Part shown: positions 6,145 through 8,355 of the stretch, in pieces
Layout: each line of letters begins with the position of its first letter
How positions within the stretch are numbered: the first letter of the stretch is position 1
NCBI GenBank assembly: GCA_964499865.1
Contig: CAZCPY010000130.1
Location: 1-8,355 of the forward strand
Length of the DNA: 8,355 nucleotides
Source of the DNA: JANOGU01 sp964499865
GTDB taxonomy: Bacteria; Pseudomonadota; Alphaproteobacteria; Rhodobacterales; Rhodobacteraceae
Direction: 5' to 3'
Notes under the pieces: generated by a model
Database searches by the model: none
Seen by the model: only the letters and a program-made list of their open reading frames with translations
What the model was told of the DNA's origin: nothing
Made by a program: the position numbers and the translations under genes

Positions 6145-8355
6145 TTACACGCGCACGCCTGTCGTCACCGCGCCGGAACCGATCGTGTCCGGCGTCGCCG
6201 CCGCGCGACTGGAGCGGCGCGTCACGCCCTCCAGCCTTGTCCGCTTGAGCAGCAGCGCGTTGATCGCCACGATGGCCGAGCTTCCCGACATCGAGATCGC
6301 GGCGACCTCGGGGCTGATCGTGAAGGGGTAGAACAGCCCCGCCGCCACCGGGAAGGCGACCACGTTGTAGGCGACCGCCCAGAACAGGTTCTGGTGCATC
6401 TTGCGCAAGGTGGCCCGCGACAGGACGATGGCCCCCAGCACGTCATGCGGATCGCTCCGCATCAGCACGACATCGGCGCTTTCCATCGCGACATCGGTGC
6501 CCGCGCCGATGGCAAAGCCGACATCGGCCTGCACCAGCGCGGGCGCGTCGTTCACCCCGTCGCCGACCATGCCGACACGTTTGCCCTGGGCCTGAAGCTC
6601 TTTCACCTTTTCCGCCTTCTGGCCGGGCAGGACATCGGCAAGCACGATGTCGATGCCAAGTTCCCCGGCGATCCGCGCTGCGGTTCCGGCGTTGTCGCCG
6701 GTCAGCATCGCCACCTGGACGCCGCGTTCGCGCAGGCGGGCGACGGTTTCCTTGGCCGACGGGCGCAGCGCGTCGGCGATGGCGATCAGGCCCAGGATGC
6801 GGCCGCCTTCGGCGACATGCACCACCGTCCGCCCCGCGCCCTTCAGCGCATCGGCCCGGTCCGACAGGGTGCCGAGATCGACCTTCTCCTCGTCCATCAG
6901 GCGGCGGTTGCCGACCAGGACGGGCTTGCCGTCCACCGCAGCCTTGGCCCCCCGGCCGTCCAGAGTCTCGAAGGCGGTCATCGCGCCCAGGGTCAGACTG
7001 GCGGCGCGTTCGACGATGGCCACGGCAAGCGGGTGGTCGGACCCCTTGTCCACCGCCGCCGCCGCCGCCAGAACCTCGTCCTCGGTCCGGCCCTCGGCGG
7101 CGACCACGTCCACCACCCTGGGCTGGCCCATCGTCAGTGTGCCGGTCTTGTCGAACACCACCACATCGAGCTTGGTCGCATCCTCCAGCGCGCCGGCGTT
7201 CTTGAACAGGATGCCGTTCATCGCGCCAAGGCCGGTGCCGACCATGACCGCCATCGGCGTCGCCAGGCCAAGCGCGTCGGGGCAGGCGATGACGAAAACC
7301 GTGATCGCCAGGGTCAGCGCGAACAGAAGGTCAGCGCCCAGAAAGCCATACCAGGCGGCGAAGGTACCGACGCCGATCAGGATCGCGGCCAGCACCAGCC
7401 ATTGCGAGGCGCGGTCGGCCAGAAGCTGCGCCGGCGCCTTGGAGTTCTGCGCCTCCTGCACCAGCTTGACGATCTGCGCCAGCGCGGTGTCGGCCCCGAC
7501 CTTGGTGGCGGTATAGCGGAAGGTGCCCGACTTGTTGATCGTGGCCCCGATCACCGTGCTGCCGACGGTCTTCTCCACCGGCATCGATTCGCCGGTCAGC
7601 ATGGATTCGTCGACCAGGGACTTGCCCTCGGTCACCTCGCCATCGACCGGGATCTTGTTGCCGGGGCGGATTACGACCGTTTCGCCCTTCAGCACCTCGG
7701 CGGTCGGCACTTCGACCTCGCGCCCGTCGCGGAGCACGGTCGCCATCGGCGGTGCCAGGTCGAGCAGCGCGCGGATCGCCTCGGAAGCCCCGGCGCGGGC
7801 GCGCATTTCCAGCCAGTGGCCCAGAAGGATGAACACCAGGAGGACGGCGACGGCCTCGTAGAACTGCACGCCGGGGAAGAAGAAGGTCGAGCCGACGCTG
7901 AAGACGTAGCCGGTGCCGACCGAAAGCACGACCAGCACCGCCATGTTCAGGATGCCGTTGCGCAGCGCGCGCCAGGCGGCGACGACGAAGGGCCAGACCG
8001 GCCAGATCACGGCGGCGGTCGCCAGGATGAGCAGCCAGACGTCCAGCCGCAGGCCGAAGGGCGGGGCAGGGGGCACGAACAGGCCGCCCATCGGCGACCA
8101 GACGAAGATCGGGACGGTAAAGACCAGCGCCACCCAGAACCGGTTGCGCATGTCGCGCACCATCGCCTGCATGTCGCCCCCGCCATGGCCCATCTCGTGC
8201 GCCATCTCGTCCTTGGCGGATTTGGCGGCGGGGGCGGGGGGGCCGCTATGCCCCTGATGCCCGGAATGGTCCTTCGGCGGTGCGGCCGCCTTGTGCCCGG
8301 CATGGGCGTCGCAGACGTGGTTGGGCAGCACCTCGCCCGCGCAGTGATAGCCGCA
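6145..8355 (-). CDS. Heavy-metal P1B-type ATPase (copper-type) with CPD motif; N-terminus outside the window
   Basis: The 736 residues visible cover nearly all of an inner-membrane metal exporter driven by ATP; the frame runs off the window edge. Numbering from GTG at 8331, which need not be the true start: Cys/His-rich N-terminus (1-60), membrane helices at about 65-85, 97-119, 128-146, 156-176, 310-328 and 336-356, actuator TGES (246-249), phosphorylation DKTGT (D394), P1B-specific HP (433-434), nucleotide-site TGDN (544-547), hinge GDGVND (590-595), and helices near 646-665 and 674-695. The membrane metal motif is CPD (350-352) where CopA-type pumps have CPC and CopB-type CPH. Helix 7 AYN and helix 8 SMSGSS recall CopA, while the His-rich N-terminus and VAINALLLKR ending recall CopB. 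No ferredoxin-like CxxC metal domain is visible in this part. Copper is the best guess for the substrate; other soft or transition metals are possible. It heads the minus-strand cluster as seen here. Confidence 0.9.
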   Translation of the reverse strand, partial: CGYHCAGEVLPNHVCDAHAGHKAAAPPKDHSGHQGHSGPPAPAAKSAKDEMAHEMGHGGGDMQAMVRDMRNRFWVALVFTVPIFVWSPMGGLFVPPAPPFGLRLDVWLLILATAAVIWPVWPFVVAAWRALRNGILNMAVLVVLSVGTGYVFSVGSTFFFPGVQFYEAVAVLLVFILLGHWLEMRARAGASEAIRALLDLAPPMATVLRDGREVEVPTAEVLKGETVVIRPGNKIPVDGEVTEGKSLVDESMLTGESMPVEKTVGSTVIGATINKSGTFRYTATKVGADTALAQIVKLVQEAQNSKAPAQLLADRASQWLVLAAILIGVGTFAAWYGFLGADLLFALTLAITVFVIACPDALGLATPMAVMVGTGLGAMNGILFKNAGALEDATKLDVVVFDKTGTLTMGQPRVVDVVAAEGRTEDEVLAAAAAVDKGSDHPLAVAIVERAASLTLGAMTAFETLDGRGAKAAVDGKPVLVGNRRLMDEEKVDLGTLSDRADALKGAGRTVVHVAEGGRILGLIAIADALRPSAKETVARLRERGVQVAMLTGDNAGTAARIAGELGIDIVLADVLPGQKAEKVKELQAQGKRVGMVGDGVNDAPALVQADVGFAIGAGTDVAMESADVVLMRSDPHDVLGAIVLSRATLRKMHQNLFWAVAYNVVAFPVAAGLFYPFTISPEVAAISMSGSSAIVAINALLLKRTRLEGVTRRSSRAAATPDTIGSGAVTTGVRV

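Noticed and set aside
6647..7516. Open frame of 289 codons on the plus strand, opposite the metal ATPase
   Set aside because: Ser/Arg/Ala-rich translation typical of the antisense of a GC-rich gene; no motif, and the opposite strand holds every P1B signature in one frame.

Overview
The window is GC-rich, roughly two-thirds G+C, and its gene content and codon use suggest an alphaproteobacterium, most likely of the Rhodobacteraceae. That placement is an inference from composition and protein style, with no marker gene in view.

Left edge (1-969): a LacI-family sugar-type repressor on the minus strand, damaged at both ends. Its C-terminus is cut by the last 49 bp of an insertion sequence. That tip resembles IS481-family ends and abuts an NCTAGN hexamer, the known IS481 target. 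At the other end, no ATG, GTG or TTG lies in frame ahead of the helix-turn-helix. It is probably a pseudogene.

Middle left (970-3030): a non-coding spacer of about 270 bp leads to a plus-strand sterol desaturase/fatty acid hydroxylase-type membrane di-iron enzyme (1239-2255). It is followed by about 775 bp with no supportable gene. That gap holds a C-rich tract, a GC hairpin and, at its far end, a good intrinsic terminator belonging to the minus-strand genes.

Right (3031-8355): four genes all on the minus strand and closely packed, so they could form one transcription unit running right to left. The order is a heavy-metal P1B-type ATPase (N-terminus outside the window, with CPD in place of the usual CPC or CPH metal motif), a cyclopropane-fatty-acyl-phospholipid synthase, a small exported protein with a His/Met cluster, and an archaeal-type (type II) glyceraldehyde-3-phosphate dehydrogenase, ending in the terminator. 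The synthase and the exported protein overlap by ATGA, and the other gaps are 78 and 34 nt. A working hypothesis is a metal (perhaps copper) stress unit: efflux, membrane-lipid modification, periplasmic metal handling and an alternative glycolytic enzyme. Only the gene order, motifs and spacing are seen. The shared role is inferred.
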